Source: an uncultured Clostridia bacterium
GTDB lineage: Bacteria; Bacillota_I; Bacilli_A; RF39; UBA660
Reading direction: 5' to 3'
DNA length: 15,730 nt
Assembly: GCA_947569225.1 (NCBI GenBank)
Contig: CANORX010000005.1
Span: forward strand, 1 to 15,730
Both the position numbers and the translations under genes were made by a program. This document shows positions 15,284 through 15,730 of the stretch, in pieces. Position 1 is the stretch's first letter. Each line of letters starts with the position of its first letter. Below the pieces are notes generated by a model, which was not told the origin of the DNA, did not search any database, and saw nothing but the letters and a program-made list of their open reading frames with translations.

Positions 15284-15730
15284 ATGAATAATATATATGA
15301 TTATTTAAAAAAAGAAAGTGGAATTAGATATAGAGATACTGTTGCAGTTGGAGTTTCAGGCGGTCCTGATTCTATGGCTTTGTTAGATTTAATTATAAAA
15401 TTAAAAAGTGAGTTAGATTTAATAGTTATAGTGTGTCATGTTAATCATAATTTAAGAGAAGAAAGTAAGATTGAAGAAGAGTATCTTCGTAAGTTTTCTA
15501 AAGATAATGGACTTGTTTTTGAGTTTATGAAGATTACTAATTATGGAGATGATAATTTTCATAATGAGGCACGTACAATAAGATATAATTTTTTTGATAG
15601 GGTTTGTAAGGAACATGAGGCTAGATTTTTACTTACAGCACATCATGGTGATGATTTAATTGAAACTATTTTGATGAGAATTGTTAGAGGCTCTACTCTT
15701 AAAGGTTATAGTGGATTTTCTAAGGTTATA
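15284..15730 (+). CDS. tilS: tRNA(Ile)-lysidine synthase TilS, 3'-truncated by window edge
   Basis: TilS converts the wobble cytidine of the CAU-anticodon isoleucine tRNA to lysidine, using ATP and lysine; it is essential in most bacteria. The 149 residues present include the PP-loop ATP motif SGGPDS at 25-30, HVNHNLRE, the HNEAR-IRY segment and the AHHGDDLIETILMRIVRGS block, where the more usual DDQ reads DDL. This is the N-terminal ATP-pyrophosphatase domain; the rest lies beyond the window. The ATG is one base after the previous stop, with GGGGAG as ribosome-binding site overlapping that gene's end, so translation is probably coupled. Confidence 0.95.
   Translation, partial: MNNIYDYLKKESGIRYRDTVAVGVSGGPDSMALLDLIIKLKSELDLIVIVCHVNHNLREESKIEEEYLRKFSKDNGLVFEFMKITNYGDDNFHNEARTIRYNFFDRVCKEHEARFLLTAHHGDDLIETILMRIVRGSTLKGYSGFSKVI

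Overview
The window is about 15.7 kb of very AT-rich DNA with every gene on the + strand, closely packed and separated by short intrinsic terminators. The gene content (NAD-dependent DNA ligase, YihY/BrkB, a lipoteichoic-acid-synthase-like enzyme, TasA/camelysin-like secreted proteins, TilS) and the strong Shine-Dalgarno sites point to a low-GC Gram-positive, most likely an uncultured Bacilli/RF39- or Erysipelotrichia-like lineage; this placement is inference. Tryptophan is encoded by TGG throughout and no intact gene contains an in-frame TGA, so there is no sign of the mycoplasma code.

Left part (1-5362): the 3' three quarters of ligA, overlapped by a small membrane-anchored protein, then a terminator. 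A second transcription unit follows: a small membrane-anchored protein, a large two-domain solute-binding-like sensor fused to a degenerate GGDEF domain, and a YihY/BrkB membrane protein, ending in another terminator.

Centre (5377-12400): the distinctive part. Five secreted or membrane-tethered proteins in a row share a TasA-like signal segment (hydrophobic stretch ending in a GTWAF/GATFAYF-type sequence), a PG-W or PG-x motif opening a beta-rich domain, and a closing Q-x-x-x-GK-x-F strand. The first two (969 and 540 residues) carry long rods of Asp/Gly-rich, thrombospondin-type-3-like calcium-binding repeats between signal and C-terminal domain, plus an unusual conserved cytoplasmic tail. 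The last three (216, 195, 200 residues) are plain TasA-like subunits. Most have their own terminator and a promoter of the same type (TTG-like -35, 17-bp spacer, extended -10 TGn-TATTAT/TATGAT). I infer a surface fibre or matrix system whose rods are probably stiffened by calcium. No signal peptidase, sortase or assembly gene lies in the window.

Right part (12507-15730): a near-consensus promoter drives an LtaS-like sulfatase-fold gene interrupted by three in-frame stops, two of them in a 33-nt T/G-rich block; all catalytic motifs survive, so this is either a recent pseudogene or a local sequence error. It is followed almost without gaps by a small membrane-anchored unknown protein and the 5' part of tilS, which runs off the window.
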